A DNA stretch of 64,000 bases from Butyrivibrio sp. NC2007 (GTDB lineage: Bacteria > Bacillota > Clostridia > Lachnospirales > Lachnospiraceae), in NCBI RefSeq assembly GCF_000421405.1, contig NZ_ATWY01000006.1, forward strand, positions 152,223-216,222, written 5' to 3'. Shown here one piece after another: positions 32,456 to 41,600 of the stretch (positions are counted from its first letter, which is position 1; each line of letters starts with the position of its first letter). The translations under genes were made by a program, and so were the position numbers. The notes under the pieces were generated by a model. It had not been told where the DNA came from, made no database searches, and saw nothing but the letters and a program-made list of their open reading frames with translations.

Positions 32456-33306
32456 TAGAGGAGCTCGAAGCTCTCATAATGATCACCTGTGTAATAGATG
32501 TAGCCGTCGTCCGAGTATATAATGCGCTTGGCACCTCTTTTGGACTTGCCAAGGGTACAGATATCGCACTCGTGGTACTCTTTGTCCTCCGGAAGAAGCC
32601 CTTCATAGTTGCCAAAGTAGTCGCCTCCGATGCACTTTCCCGGTGCATATTCCTCAAGTGATCCTCCCTGCCAGCCAAGCTTCTTGGCGGCTTTCTTGGT
32701 GATGAAGTTCTGCGGAAGCTTGCCATAGGTGTGGATGTACAGCGCCACGTCCTCTTTGGTGGTGTAGGTTCCATTCTCGGGGATGAGATCGGTCGATGAC
32801 TGAGATGCGGCTGAAGAGTCCGATGATTTATCTGACTTCTCTGCTGTCGCAGCTGTGCTTGCTGCTTCTGTTGTTGATGTCGCCTTAGATGCGTCTGAGC
32901 TTGTGGCATCTGTTGTTGATGCTGCCTGAACGGCATTTGAGCTTGTCACATCTGTTGATGCTGCTTGAGTTGCCTCTGAGCTTGTCTCATCTTTGCCCGA
33001 AGTCTCTACTGTGGCTGTTTTCTGGCTTGCATCTTTCGAGGCTGCGTCAGTACTTGTATTCTTTGCGCCTGCATCGGTGCTTGTATTGTCAGGCGCTTCA
33101 GTCGGCAAAGATATCAGCGTTGTGGCCTCTGATGCCTCTGTTGTCTGCCCTGTGGATGTCGTTGTCGTTTGTTCCGTAGCTGTAGTCTGCCCGGGCTGTT
33201 GCGTTACAGGCTTCTTCTGGCAGCCTGTAAAGAGCAGGAACATCGATATTATGAGGATCAAAGGCAGGACTTTAAGCCTACTTCTCTTTTTTCTTGTCAA
33301 ATTCAT
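32446..33306 (-). CDS. Barnase-family ribonuclease, lipoprotein with long Ser/Thr linker
   Basis: This 286-residue protein has three parts. A lipoprotein signal ends ISMFLLFTGC (Cys29). A Ser/Thr/Ala/Gln-rich low-complexity linker covers ~30-175. The C-terminal ~110 residues are a barnase domain: VALYIHTYGKLPQNFITKK, APGKCIGGDYFGNYEGLLP, YHECDIC, SKRGAKRIIYS and YTGDHYESFELLY. Matched to barnase, Lys27, Glu73, Arg83, Arg87 and His102 are kept, while Arg59 is Tyr. It should cleave single-stranded RNA. Membrane anchoring of a barnase through a long stalk is unusual and suggests action outside the cell, on RNA or on neighbouring cells. Confidence 0.92.
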   Translation of the reverse strand: MNLTRKKRSRLKVLPLILIISMFLLFTGCQKKPVTQQPGQTTATEQTTTTSTGQTTEASEATTLISLPTEAPDNTSTDAGAKNTSTDAASKDASQKTATVETSGKDETSSEATQAASTDVTSSNAVQAASTTDATSSDASKATSTTEAASTAATAEKSDKSSDSSAASQSSTDLIPENGTYTTKEDVALYIHTYGKLPQNFITKKAAKKLGWQGGSLEEYAPGKCIGGDYFGNYEGLLPEDKEYHECDICTLGKSKRGAKRIIYSDDGYIYYTGDHYESFELLYEP

Positions 33307-33415
33307 CTTGTTTTCCCTTTATGTTTGCTTGCGGTAGTCGCAACTACTGATAGAATACCTCAAAAGTCATGAAAATTCTTGTAAAGTTCATCACAAAGCT
33401 CTCCAGCTAGGCCTC

Positions 33416-33668
33416 TTGGTTGGAAAGCTATTTTCAAATTCATAACAAAAATTGATATATGAAAAAATAGTTGGAAATCGCAAACCTCTACGCTTGAAAA
33501 ATTTGATGCCTAACGCAGTAGCTACATCACAGCACTCGGCTCCGCGGTACGTTATGATGCAGTTTCTTCTCAATACTGTTAGGCAGCTTCAAAACCCTTT
33601 TTGAAATTTCAAACTAGTTTTTGTATAGAAGCAAGTTGTGGGGTGGTCGATATCACGTTTCCAACCAA
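33416..33668 (+). repeat. Dispersed ~255-bp element with nested inverted repeats, copy C
   Basis: The outer arms are TTGGTTGGAAA (33416-33426) and TTTCCAACCAA (33658-33668). The inner left arm AATAGTTGGAAATCGCAAA pairs imperfectly with TTTTTGAAATTTCAAACTAG. It shares CATAACAAAAATTGATATAT-type sequence and AACCTCTACGCTTGAAAAAT with copy B. Confidence 0.85.
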
Positions 33669-33689
33669 CGTACAGAATATCAAGCATTG

Positions 33690-33880
33690 TGCTGAAATCT
33701 TGAGCCAAATTGAAACATCCCTTCTGACTCAGAAGTCTTGAGCCAAATTGAAGCATCCCAGCTGACTCAGAAGTTTTGATTCAAACTGATATGTCCCCAG
33801 TGTCTCATTGTGCGCAATGAGTCAAAGAGAACCGTCCCTATTGACTCCCAGTCAAAGAGAACCGTCCCCATTGACTCCTT
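33690..33880. repeat. GTCAnTGGGGACGG-family repeat cluster
   Basis: Two units of CTTGAGCCAAATTGAA.CATC with GACTCAGAAG are followed by AGTCAAAGAGAACCGTCCC twice. The last unit runs into the 3' end of the pectinesterase gene and supplies its stop codon. It is the same family as the 14.4-kb palindrome. Confidence 0.8.
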
Positions 33881-35000
33881 GCACGAGTTTGTCGGCGCGA
33901 CGGGATATTTCTAGAGCTAGGGCTTCGTCTATATCGCGGACCCATGGGTTCTTGTGCTCGAGAGAAGCCGGCTGGCCTGCCTCAGCGCCGCTATTTGCTT
34001 CCTCAGCGGCACTATTTGTAGTCCCTGCGCCAGTACCAGAAGCAATCCTAGTTCCAAATTCGCCATAAAATGTACTTGGCTCGTCCTTTGTTATTCCGCC
34101 CCAGCCTGAGAAGCGCTCGGGTGCTATGCTATCATCCATTGTGCAATTAAGGAAAACTGTTCTGGCCTCTTCTCTCCAGGGTCTACCAAGGAAGACTGAG
34201 CCCTTTTCGCAGCCGGAAGCACCGGTAATACTGCAATTTCTAAAAACAAATCCCAAATTATCCTTAAGTCCGCACGCTGCGGTAATATATCCATTTATAA
34301 TGCGCTCCGAGACGTCGATCTGGTCCTTATCAACGCCTGAGCCTGAAGCCCCGGAAGCTGTAGTTGCGCTGCCTGCAGACACGCCTGCACTTCTACTTCT
34401 TCCGAACATCCTGTCATTGCAGGTGATCACACAGTCGTCAAATACCGCATCAGCGCCGCCAAAGATGAAATCCACGTCGCCAACAATCTCACAATTCTTG
34501 TAATACTGCTTAGTCAGACGCCTCTCCGTCATCATACGAGGCCCCATAAACCCATTCTGCTGCCTTGCAGCCACAGGAAGTGGTGCGCAGAACAATGTAT
34601 CCTGGCAGCCTGTCATCTTCACATTCTCAAACCTGCAGACATCAGCATCGGCATATACAGCCACTGCCTGTCCAACAACTCTGCCATCTCCGGCAGAATT
34701 CCTGATAGTCATATCCTTGACAGTCACCTTCTTGCCACCAAAGAACGCAGTATACGTCCTGAAAGTCCCACGCTTGCTACCATCAGGCATAACTTCATTT
34801 GCATAATCATCATGATCAATGAACGTCTCAGCCATACCTGCGCCAACAAGAGTTATGTCCTTCTTCTCGCAGAAGACCTTCTCCCTGTAAACTCCGGCTC
34901 CTATCTCAATCACCGCGCTCTCATCATAAGGCACAGCATCAATAGCTTCCTGTATTACAGAGTAATCTCCGCCGCTTTTCTCAACTTTAATCTTTAGCAT
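33852..35000 (-). CDS. Pectinesterase (CE8), cytoplasmic
   Basis: This protein of about 382 residues forms a right-handed beta-helix of family CE8. It has GAGVYREKVF, GCQDTLFC (oxyanion-hole Gln), GDVDFIFGGADAVFDDC with both catalytic aspartates, and FLGRPWREEARTVFLNC. It removes methyl groups from galacturonate chains. It has no signal peptide, so it acts inside the cell on imported oligomers. GATGAGG favours the ATG at 35000 over 35033. An inserted Gly/Ala/Ser-rich loop lies near residue 215. The last residues, GVNGDGSL, and the stop come from a GGGGACGG-type repeat, so the natural C-terminus has been replaced. The polygalacturonase gene lies upstream. Confidence 0.93.
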   Translation of the reverse strand: MLKIKVEKSGGDYSVIQEAIDAVPYDESAVIEIGAGVYREKVFCEKKDITLVGAGMAETFIDHDDYANEVMPDGSKRGTFRTYTAFFGGKKVTVKDMTIRNSAGDGRVVGQAVAVYADADVCRFENVKMTGCQDTLFCAPLPVAARQQNGFMGPRMMTERRLTKQYYKNCEIVGDVDFIFGGADAVFDDCVITCNDRMFGRSRSAGVSAGSATTASGASGSGVDKDQIDVSERIINGYITAACGLKDNLGFVFRNCSITGASGCEKGSVFLGRPWREEARTVFLNCTMDDSIAPERFSGWGGITKDEPSTFYGEFGTRIASGTGAGTTNSAAEEANSGAEAGQPASLEHKNPWVRDIDEALALEISRRADKLVQGVNGDGSL

Positions 35001-35033
35001 AAATACCTCATCATTCCATGTGTTCAGCGTCAT

Positions 35034-35446
35034 TTACTGTCCTATATTATTTTGCTTATCAGACAGTAGCGTGCATTCAGTCATCAAGCTACTAGCTACT
35101 GTCCTTGTGCAATTTTTATTACAAGACAGTTACGCATTTCTATTTACTTCATTGCCAGCTACTGTCTCTGCACATTTTTATCTTCAAGACAGTAACACTC
35201 TACCAATCATTGCTTTGATAGCAACTGTCCCTGCTTAATTTTTGATTCATGACAGTTGCCTCCCACCAATCATCGACCTGATAGCTACTGTCCTTGCATA
35301 ATTTTTGTCTCAAGACAGTAGCACTTGCCAAATCATCAAGATGATGCTAACTGTCCTCTTTGATTTTTCGCTACAGGACAGTACATACCGCCAATCAATA
35401 AGTTTTCTCTTACTGTCCAGCCTTCATTTTTCCATCAGACAGTAAC
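35034..35446. repeat. Phased array 1: seven ACTGTC-N20/21-GACAGT dyads
   Basis: ACTGTC starts at 35036, 35098, 35161, 35224, 35287, 35350 and 35412, a period of 62-63 bp. GACAGT follows each by 26-27 bp. The arms extend with compensating bases: TTACTGTC/GACAGTAA, GCAACTGTC/GACAGTTGC, GCTACTGTC/GACAGTAGC. The loops share a central ATTTTT, while the linkers differ. The array fills the whole gap between the pectinesterase and polygalacturonase genes, and no other gene is present. Confidence 0.95.
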
Positions 35447-35447
35447 A

Positions 35448-37022
35448 TCACCTGTACTCAACCCCATCCAAAGTCTTGCTCTCAACGCCAATCAGCTCCG
35501 GCTCTGCATCCACCGAACCACAAATCTCAACGTCCCTGAGCACCAGCTCCTTGACGTTCTTCGCATAGACACTGCGACCGGTCATTTCGTCGAAGTTGTC
35601 CATCATTACAGGCCTCTCGGGCACGCGCTCAGCTTCAGTGGCAAAGGATACCTTGATGTCCTCAAAGTGCAGCTCTCCGATAGGGCTCTCCGGCAGTCCT
35701 ACTGCACAGAGAACGCAGGCAGAAACACCACTTGCCACAATATGTCTGCCACAAATGCTGCCGATCACGGGAGTCATCTCGTCAACCGGCGCCGGTGCCT
35801 GATTCTGCACGTAATCGCTGTGTCCGTCAGGATCACAGAAATAGAACATATTTACAGTGAAGGGCATGTGAACGCCCTCCATCACTATATTTTCAAACAA
35901 AATGTCATCAAGAATGCTTCTCTCGCCGCGTCCGCGCCTAGTTTTGATGCGAAGTCCCCTGTCGGTGCCTATAAATTCGCACTGGGAAACCCTTACATCC
36001 CTTACGCCGCCTGCTGCCTCGGAGCCAACAGTAACGCTTCCGTGGCCTCTCTCAAACTTGCAGTTACGGATCTGCACTCTCTCGGTCACCTTGTGGTGCT
36101 TCAGCGCCATGTAATACTTGCCGCTCTTGATGGCCATGCAGTCATCACCAACGGAGATCACGGTCCCAAGAACCCTTACATCGCTGCAGCTCTCAGGATC
36201 AAGACCGTCCGTATTCGGTGAATCCGAAGGATTGTGAATATACAAGTTAAGGAAAGCCAGATCCTCACTATAATAAGGATGCACTGTCCAGCAAGGTGAA
36301 TTCTGCACTGTCACGCCCTGAACCCTTACCTTCTTGCATCTGCACAGGAACAGAGTTTTGGGTCTCCAGGCAATTCTTTTAACCTTGGCATCCTTCCACC
36401 AGTCAGAGTTCTGCGCATTTCCGTCAATGACGCCGGGGCCGATAATATCCAGATTCTCCGCATCAATAGCTGTAACGAGTGACGCAAAGTTATCCAGAGG
36501 ATTGCCCTCCCAGGTGCCCAGATTGTACTCATCAGCTTCATCCGTAGACATAGTCATTCCGGGAAGCACGGGAATCTTGTTCCTATCCGTCTCTCCAAGC
36601 AGCACAGCGCCCTCATCAAGCCAGATAGTCATGTCAGACTTAAGGAAAATCGGTGTAGTGAAGTACTTACCTGCCGGCAGATACACGGTTCCATCCTTCG
36701 GGCAGGCACAGATAGCCGCCTGAATAGCCGCCGTATCGCTGGTCACACCATCTCCCACAGCGCCGAACTTCCTGACATCCAGAAGCACGGACTCATGCTC
36801 TGTCACAATCTCCTTTTCCACAAGCTCTCCGCCTGCATCCACGCCAATCTTATATTTCTTATCAGGTAAAAGACCCATCACCGAAATTACGTTTCTGTCA
36901 GTCCTGAGCCTCTCTATGCCATCCACATAAACGCCAAACTCCGCAGCCTGCTTAAACACTGAATCAGAGTCAAGCTCGATGGTCACACTCCTGTTAAAAA
37001 CCTCTACAATCTTAAAATCCAT
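35448..37022 (-). CDS. Polygalacturonase (GH28), cytoplasmic
   Basis: This protein of about 524 residues has GH28 signatures: DSPNTDGLDPESC, SVGDDCMAIKSGK (the Asp pair), RGHGSVTVGSEAAGG and RGLRIKTRRGRG. Before the beta-helix there is an N-terminal ~80-residue beta domain, then LLDVRKFGAVGDGVTSDTAA, the usual entry to the helix. There is no signal peptide, so it probably splits galacturonate oligomers in the cytoplasm, often from the non-reducing end. GGAGGGTTTC sets the start at 37022. It is separated from the pectinesterase gene by the phased dyad array. Confidence 0.94.
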   Translation of the reverse strand: MDFKIVEVFNRSVTIELDSDSVFKQAAEFGVYVDGIERLRTDRNVISVMGLLPDKKYKIGVDAGGELVEKEIVTEHESVLLDVRKFGAVGDGVTSDTAAIQAAICACPKDGTVYLPAGKYFTTPIFLKSDMTIWLDEGAVLLGETDRNKIPVLPGMTMSTDEADEYNLGTWEGNPLDNFASLVTAIDAENLDIIGPGVIDGNAQNSDWWKDAKVKRIAWRPKTLFLCRCKKVRVQGVTVQNSPCWTVHPYYSEDLAFLNLYIHNPSDSPNTDGLDPESCSDVRVLGTVISVGDDCMAIKSGKYYMALKHHKVTERVQIRNCKFERGHGSVTVGSEAAGGVRDVRVSQCEFIGTDRGLRIKTRRGRGERSILDDILFENIVMEGVHMPFTVNMFYFCDPDGHSDYVQNQAPAPVDEMTPVIGSICGRHIVASGVSACVLCAVGLPESPIGELHFEDIKVSFATEAERVPERPVMMDNFDEMTGRSVYAKNVKELVLRDVEICGSVDAEPELIGVESKTLDGVEYR

Positions 37023-37119
37023 GAAACCCTCCAAATAATAAAAAAGCTAATATGCAGTTACCTACATATTAGCATATTTCCTATATAAATCCCCGTAAAA
37101 TCATGAAGTAAAAGTGGCA

Positions 37120-37965
37120 TCAATTTCCCGCAATCCACTCATCAATAACTTCCGCCGTCTCATCCAACTGCTGATCAGCTGTAATCCCCGGCTCGCCGTC
37201 GCCCTTCTGGATGCCATAGTTCCCAAAATACGAATGAATACCGCCCTGAATCACATACTCAGTGGCATCCGCCGGCCAGTCCTTCTTAGCCTCTTCGTAT
37301 TTCTTCATGTTGACAACCTTGTCATTGCTTCCAAGAATTGACAAAAGACGCAGATCCGTGCCTGCCAGTGAATCCACAGGATACGAAGCGCACAAAATCA
37401 CGCCTTTGAAATTCCCTGCAAAATGATCCCTAACCTCCGTCCCCGGGGTCCATTTTTCAGAATGAGCCACTGACTCCGTCCCCATGGTCCATTCTGCGAG
37501 GTAGCGGGTGGCTGCGACGCCGCCAAGGGAGTGGCCTGCCAGGTACCAGTCCAGGTCCTCGACCGAATCGGATTCATCGGGCCTTGCAGCCTTTAAGGTA
37601 TCCACAGCATTGATACTTAGGAGAGCCACATTGTCTGCCATTTTAGGCAAAAGACATATGTACCCCCGCTCAGCAAGTCGATACATAAGGCCACTGTAAG
37701 CCGTGTACTCTACCTTTGCTCCGGGATAAAATACTATTACCGCCCGGTATTCCTGATTCTGTGGCAGAAAAACCATGCCCTCCGGAGCGGTAAAAGTGTG
37801 TACTTCCTCCGAAAGGTCATCTGCAAGCTCGGAAATTACTGCATTATCCGCATTATAATAATTGCCGGTGTAGATCTTGAAAGCCACAAAGAAGCCTGCA
37901 ACGATCAGCACCAGCACTATTATCACGCCAAGTATTATCTTTTTAAATTTGCTCTTGTTATTCAA
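37120..37965 (-). CDS. Membrane-anchored alpha/beta hydrolase with repeat-derived insertion
   Basis: This 281-residue protein has an N-terminal anchor helix (FKKIILGVIIVLVLIVAGFF) and an alpha/beta-hydrolase core with the nucleophile elbow LAGHSLGGVAATRYLAE. Later it has GVILCASYPVDS, RLLSILGSNDKVVN (acid) and YVIQGGIHSYFGNYG (His). It begins with TTG after GTGAGG. About 22 residues after YLAEW (TMGTESVAHSEKWTPGTEV) are encoded by a copy of the GGGGACGG repeat inserted in frame just after the nucleophile helix. The substrate is unknown; an esterase on acetylated sugars is possible given the pectin genes nearby. Confidence 0.87.
   Translation of the reverse strand: MNNKSKFKKIILGVIIVLVLIVAGFFVAFKIYTGNYYNADNAVISELADDLSEEVHTFTAPEGMVFLPQNQEYRAVIVFYPGAKVEYTAYSGLMYRLAERGYICLLPKMADNVALLSINAVDTLKAARPDESDSVEDLDWYLAGHSLGGVAATRYLAEWTMGTESVAHSEKWTPGTEVRDHFAGNFKGVILCASYPVDSLAGTDLRLLSILGSNDKVVNMKKYEEAKKDWPADATEYVIQGGIHSYFGNYGIQKGDGEPGITADQQLDETAEVIDEWIAGN
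37436..37500. repeat. GGGGACGG-family repeat inside a coding sequence
   Basis: CCTCCGTCCCCGGGGTCC and GAGCCACTGACTCCGTCCCC match the intergenic copy at 8834-8898 in the same order. The length keeps the hydrolase frame open. Confidence 0.85.
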
Positions 37966-37979
37966 AAAGCCTCACCAAT

Positions 37980-38450
37980 TCACTGTCTCAGAGCTCTGTC
38001 CATTATCTTAACAAGTTCAAGCGCACTGACGAAGTCTACCTTTTCATTCTTTTCCTGGTGGATCACATGTCCCTGCCAGGTGGAATTCTGTCTGTAAACG
38101 ACCTGGATCACGAAGGTTCCAAGCTTACCCTTTTTATTCTGGACGTTGCGAACGCCGTTAGCCTCGGAGATCACCTCGATAGGAAGCTTGTCCGAGAGAT
38201 TCTTTTTCTTATAACCGATGTCGTCCCTTGATCCCTTCTTGAAAACACGGGGAGCAAGACCACGCTGTGGGAAATCCCACTCATCAAAGAGCTCTTCAAG
38301 CTTCATCATAAAGTCAGTCATACCGTCAAAAGGTATTGGGTTGTCCGCATACTGATGGTATATAAGTCCCTGATAATCTGCGTTGTCGTTGCTCTCAATG
38401 CAGGCGCAGATCAGGTTCCTGGCAAATAGCATCTGCTTAGATTGGCTCAT
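37980..38450 (-). CDS. Unknown protein with C-terminal TWQG module
   Basis: This cytoplasmic protein has about 156 residues. The C-terminal ~50 residues, GKLGTFVIQVVYRQNSTWQG and VDFVSALELVKIMDRAL, match the small protein encoded at 45500-45712 (GTFIIKVEDCQKGTWQGKVV, FRSALELLQLVDEAI). The two genes flank the giant surface-protein gene. A TATAAT-like box just before the first in-frame ATG (38489) and AAGGAT before the next favour the start at 38450. I know no family name. The hydrolase gene follows 14 bp later on the same strand. Confidence 0.72.
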   Translation of the reverse strand: MSQSKQMLFARNLICACIESNDNADYQGLIYHQYADNPIPFDGMTDFMMKLEELFDEWDFPQRGLAPRVFKKGSRDDIGYKKKNLSDKLPIEVISEANGVRNVQNKKGKLGTFVIQVVYRQNSTWQGHVIHQEKNEKVDFVSALELVKIMDRALRQ

Positions 38451-38539
38451 ATCCTTCTTTAATCCTCTTCTGAAAAATTCTACAATCATAGCTATTATAA
38501 CCCTTTATGACCTTTAAAGGAACAGATTTCCTAAAGGTT

Positions 38540-38580
38540 CTTAAGAAAAGGAGCCGTATGATCTGACTCACACGGCCCCT
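38540..38580 (-). terminator. Terminator of the giant surface-protein gene
   Basis: On the minus strand GGGGCCGTGTGA pairs with TCATACGGCTCC (one mismatch) and is followed by TTTTCTT. Confidence 0.82.
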
Positions 38581-38633
38581 CGCGATAAGAGAAAACTTCC
38601 AGCTAAAGTGCCGGTTGCTTCTTTACTTTTTAA

Positions 38634-41600
38634 TTACTTATCTTCCTCTTTTTTTCTTGTGAGTAAAAGAGCTGTTGCAACCGCTGCTGCAACGAGAACT
38701 GCGAAGATTCTTCCCGGTACGTTTGCTTCGTCGTCAGTTCTTCCTCTTCTTGCTCCGAGAACTGCTGCTCCGTCAGTTTCTCTTGTTGCTCCGAGAACTG
38801 CTGCCGGTGGAGCTGCTAAAGGAGTAGGTGCTGTAGGTGTAGGAGTGTCAGTAATTGTTGTACCGCCTCCTGGAGGAGGTGTAGGTGCATTTGTTACTGT
38901 AAGTGTACCATAGGTGTAATTGATTCGGTAGTTGAGATCAAGATTTGTATCTCCTTCAGGAACTGCTACGAATGTGTTGCTACTAAATCCAACTGCTGTC
39001 TGTGTTCCTGTTATGTTGTATCTTACCTTGTCGCCTACGCCCCAGTCCTTATCGGCTGTGATGTTTGAATTTGTAAGAGGAGTTCCGTCGTAAACCTTAG
39101 TTGCACTGCCTGATGTCAGGTTGATGACCATCGGATAGATGGTAAGTTTTCCTGAATTTCTCTCAACCAGTACGAACTGATCCGTTACATCTACGTCTCC
39201 GTCAAATACCTGCATATCACCTACGATAGGAAGCTCGTAATCGCCGGCATTTCTTTCTCTTGTAGGAACTGAAAGTCCCTTAACTGTGAATTCTACGCCA
39301 TTGATTGTTACTGTAGGATCGCTGCTTTCACCGTCATCAGCATCTGCTTTGATCGGTGCGAACATCTCTCTAAAGAACTCTACTGCTCTGCCTGCTGCCT
39401 CAATGATGATGTTCTGTGTAGGGCCTTCACCTCTGAGCTCGTATCTAAAGCCATCATAGTAATTACCGGTGTAATCTCTTTCGGCATCTATTGCTGTTGC
39501 ATAGATTCTGAACTCTTCGCCCGGGCCAAGAGGCTCGATTGTAAGTGATCCGTCTTCAATAGCAAATGTTACTTCAAAGTTCTTATTATTGTTTGTGAAC
39601 TGCTTGTCACTAAGGTTCATCGGGTATGTATCAACGTACTTACCCTTAGCTATTGCTTCGCCGGTAAAAGAGATGTAGCTTTCTTTGTAGAGCGGATTAG
39701 TAATCGGAGCTACTCTGTATCCTTCAGCCTTCTGTTCCTGTCCGTTGTACTTGACGCTCTTCTTCTCACCCTCGATATTAACTGTTATCTTTGCAGGTGT
39801 AATCTTGATGTAGCCATCTTCCTTAGTAATCTTAAGTTTTGACGTTACATCTACTCCATCTGCATTGACGATTACCAGCTCATCACAGGTTGCATCTACA
39901 TCTTCTTCAGTAACATCAGTTGCTGTTGCACTTGATGTTGCTGTCTGAACAGTGTAGCCACCATCCTCAGGAAGTCCCTGAACTTCTACTGTTGCACCGT
40001 GAGCTTCTCCGTCGTACTCAAACTCTCCGCCGGTTGTTATAACTTTGATCTCTCCTGCGAACTCTGTAACCTTAAGAGTTCCGATGGTCTCATCGAGTTC
40101 GTAGTTACTCTCCTTAGCTGTTCCGTTCCACTCAAGCTCGTAGCTATTAGGCACATCACCAACGTTTGTGATGGTTCCTTTTGTTGTGAAGGTTGCTGTC
40201 TCGTTATTAACAAATCCGGAAATGCTGCCCTCTGCTGTAAGTGGCTTACCATCATATACCTTTTCTGCATCAGGTGTTACGATTGTAAGAGTTGCAGGTG
40301 TTACTTCGATTGTATCGTCAACGTATCTGATGTTGTCTTTCAACTTACTTGTTACATCTTCGCCTGCTGCATTCCTGATGATCAGCGTATCTGCTGTTGC
40401 TTCTACAGGAGCTGTTGTGACATCTGTTGCTGTTGCGGAAGAAGCTGCTGTATCAAGTCTATAGCCTGTTGGAAGATCAGAAACTTTTACAGTCGCTCCG
40501 TGAGGTTTTCCATCGTATGTAAATTTACCACCTGTTGTTGTTACTACTATTTCTCCTGCATACTCCGTTACTGTAAGTTTTCCTACAGACTCAGATTCGA
40601 TATAGTAGTTGCTTTCCTTGGCTGTTCCATCCCATTCAAGGGTGTAGGTATTATCACTTGTTCCAACCTCTGTCTGGCTGCCGGTTACTGTGAATGTCGC
40701 TGTCTCGTCATTTACAAGGCCTGTCATCTTACCGTCTGCTGTAAGAGGTGTTCCATCATAAACCTTCGAACCAGGATCCGTAACAATTGTTATCGGAGCA
40801 GGTGTTATTGTAATGCTGCCATCAATCTTTGTGATGTTCAGATCTTCTGTAACGTCATCGCCTGCTACATTTCTGATGATCAGTGTATCTGCTGTTGCAG
40901 GTACAGCTGTTTCAGTAACGTCTGTTGCCTTAGCTGAAGACTCTGCTTTCTCTAAAGTATATCCTTCAGGAAGCTTGGATACTGTTACAGTTGCGCCTCT
41001 CTCACTGCCATCATATACGAACTCTCCACCTACTGTAGTTACTGTGATTGCAGCTGTGCTCTCAGTAATCTCAAGTATCCCAAGATTCTCAGAAACCGTG
41101 TAGTCTCTCTCGTCTGCTGTAGCACCTTCCCAATCCAGTGTGTAAGTGTTGATTACTTTACCCGGAGTTGTAATTGTTCCGGTTGTTGTGAAGGTTGCTG
41201 TCTCACCATTTACAAATCCGCTGATGGTTCCTTCTTTTGTAAGGGGTGTTCCATCATAAACCTTTGATGCAGGTGGGGTAGTAACTGTAAGGGTTGCAGG
41301 TGTTATTTCTACCTTATTGCTCTTCACTTCACCAAGAACAAATGTTATTGCTTTGCTGTCAAAGAGTGAACTTATATTCTTGAACTTACTTGCATCCAGC
41401 GATATCTCTTTTGACTCATAAACATGTGTTGCGGAAATATCAGTCTCTCCGTTGTAATCGACATACTCTGCTTTATAATTTGAATCTCCTGCGATGTCTG
41501 TTACTACGAATTTAGTTACTGTTACTTCCTGTCCATTGTAAACCTGAGTCTTCTGAGTACCTTCAACAGTTACTGTTATCTGCTTAGGGCTGTAAAGTAC

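Noticed and set aside
32190..32936. 248-codon minus-strand frame overlapping barnase and barstar
   Set aside because: It is out of frame with both conserved proteins; its Gln/Thr/Arg composition comes from the low-complexity linker.
33391..33573. 60-codon minus-strand frame
   Set aside because: It falls entirely within copy C of the dispersed element and has no ribosome-binding site.
39999..40937. Long plus-strand open frame (312 codons) opposite the giant surface protein
   Set aside because: It is antisense to a secure repetitive coding sequence; its Cys/Ser-rich translation mirrors the repeats. The same holds for frames at 43494-44276 and 41760-42227.
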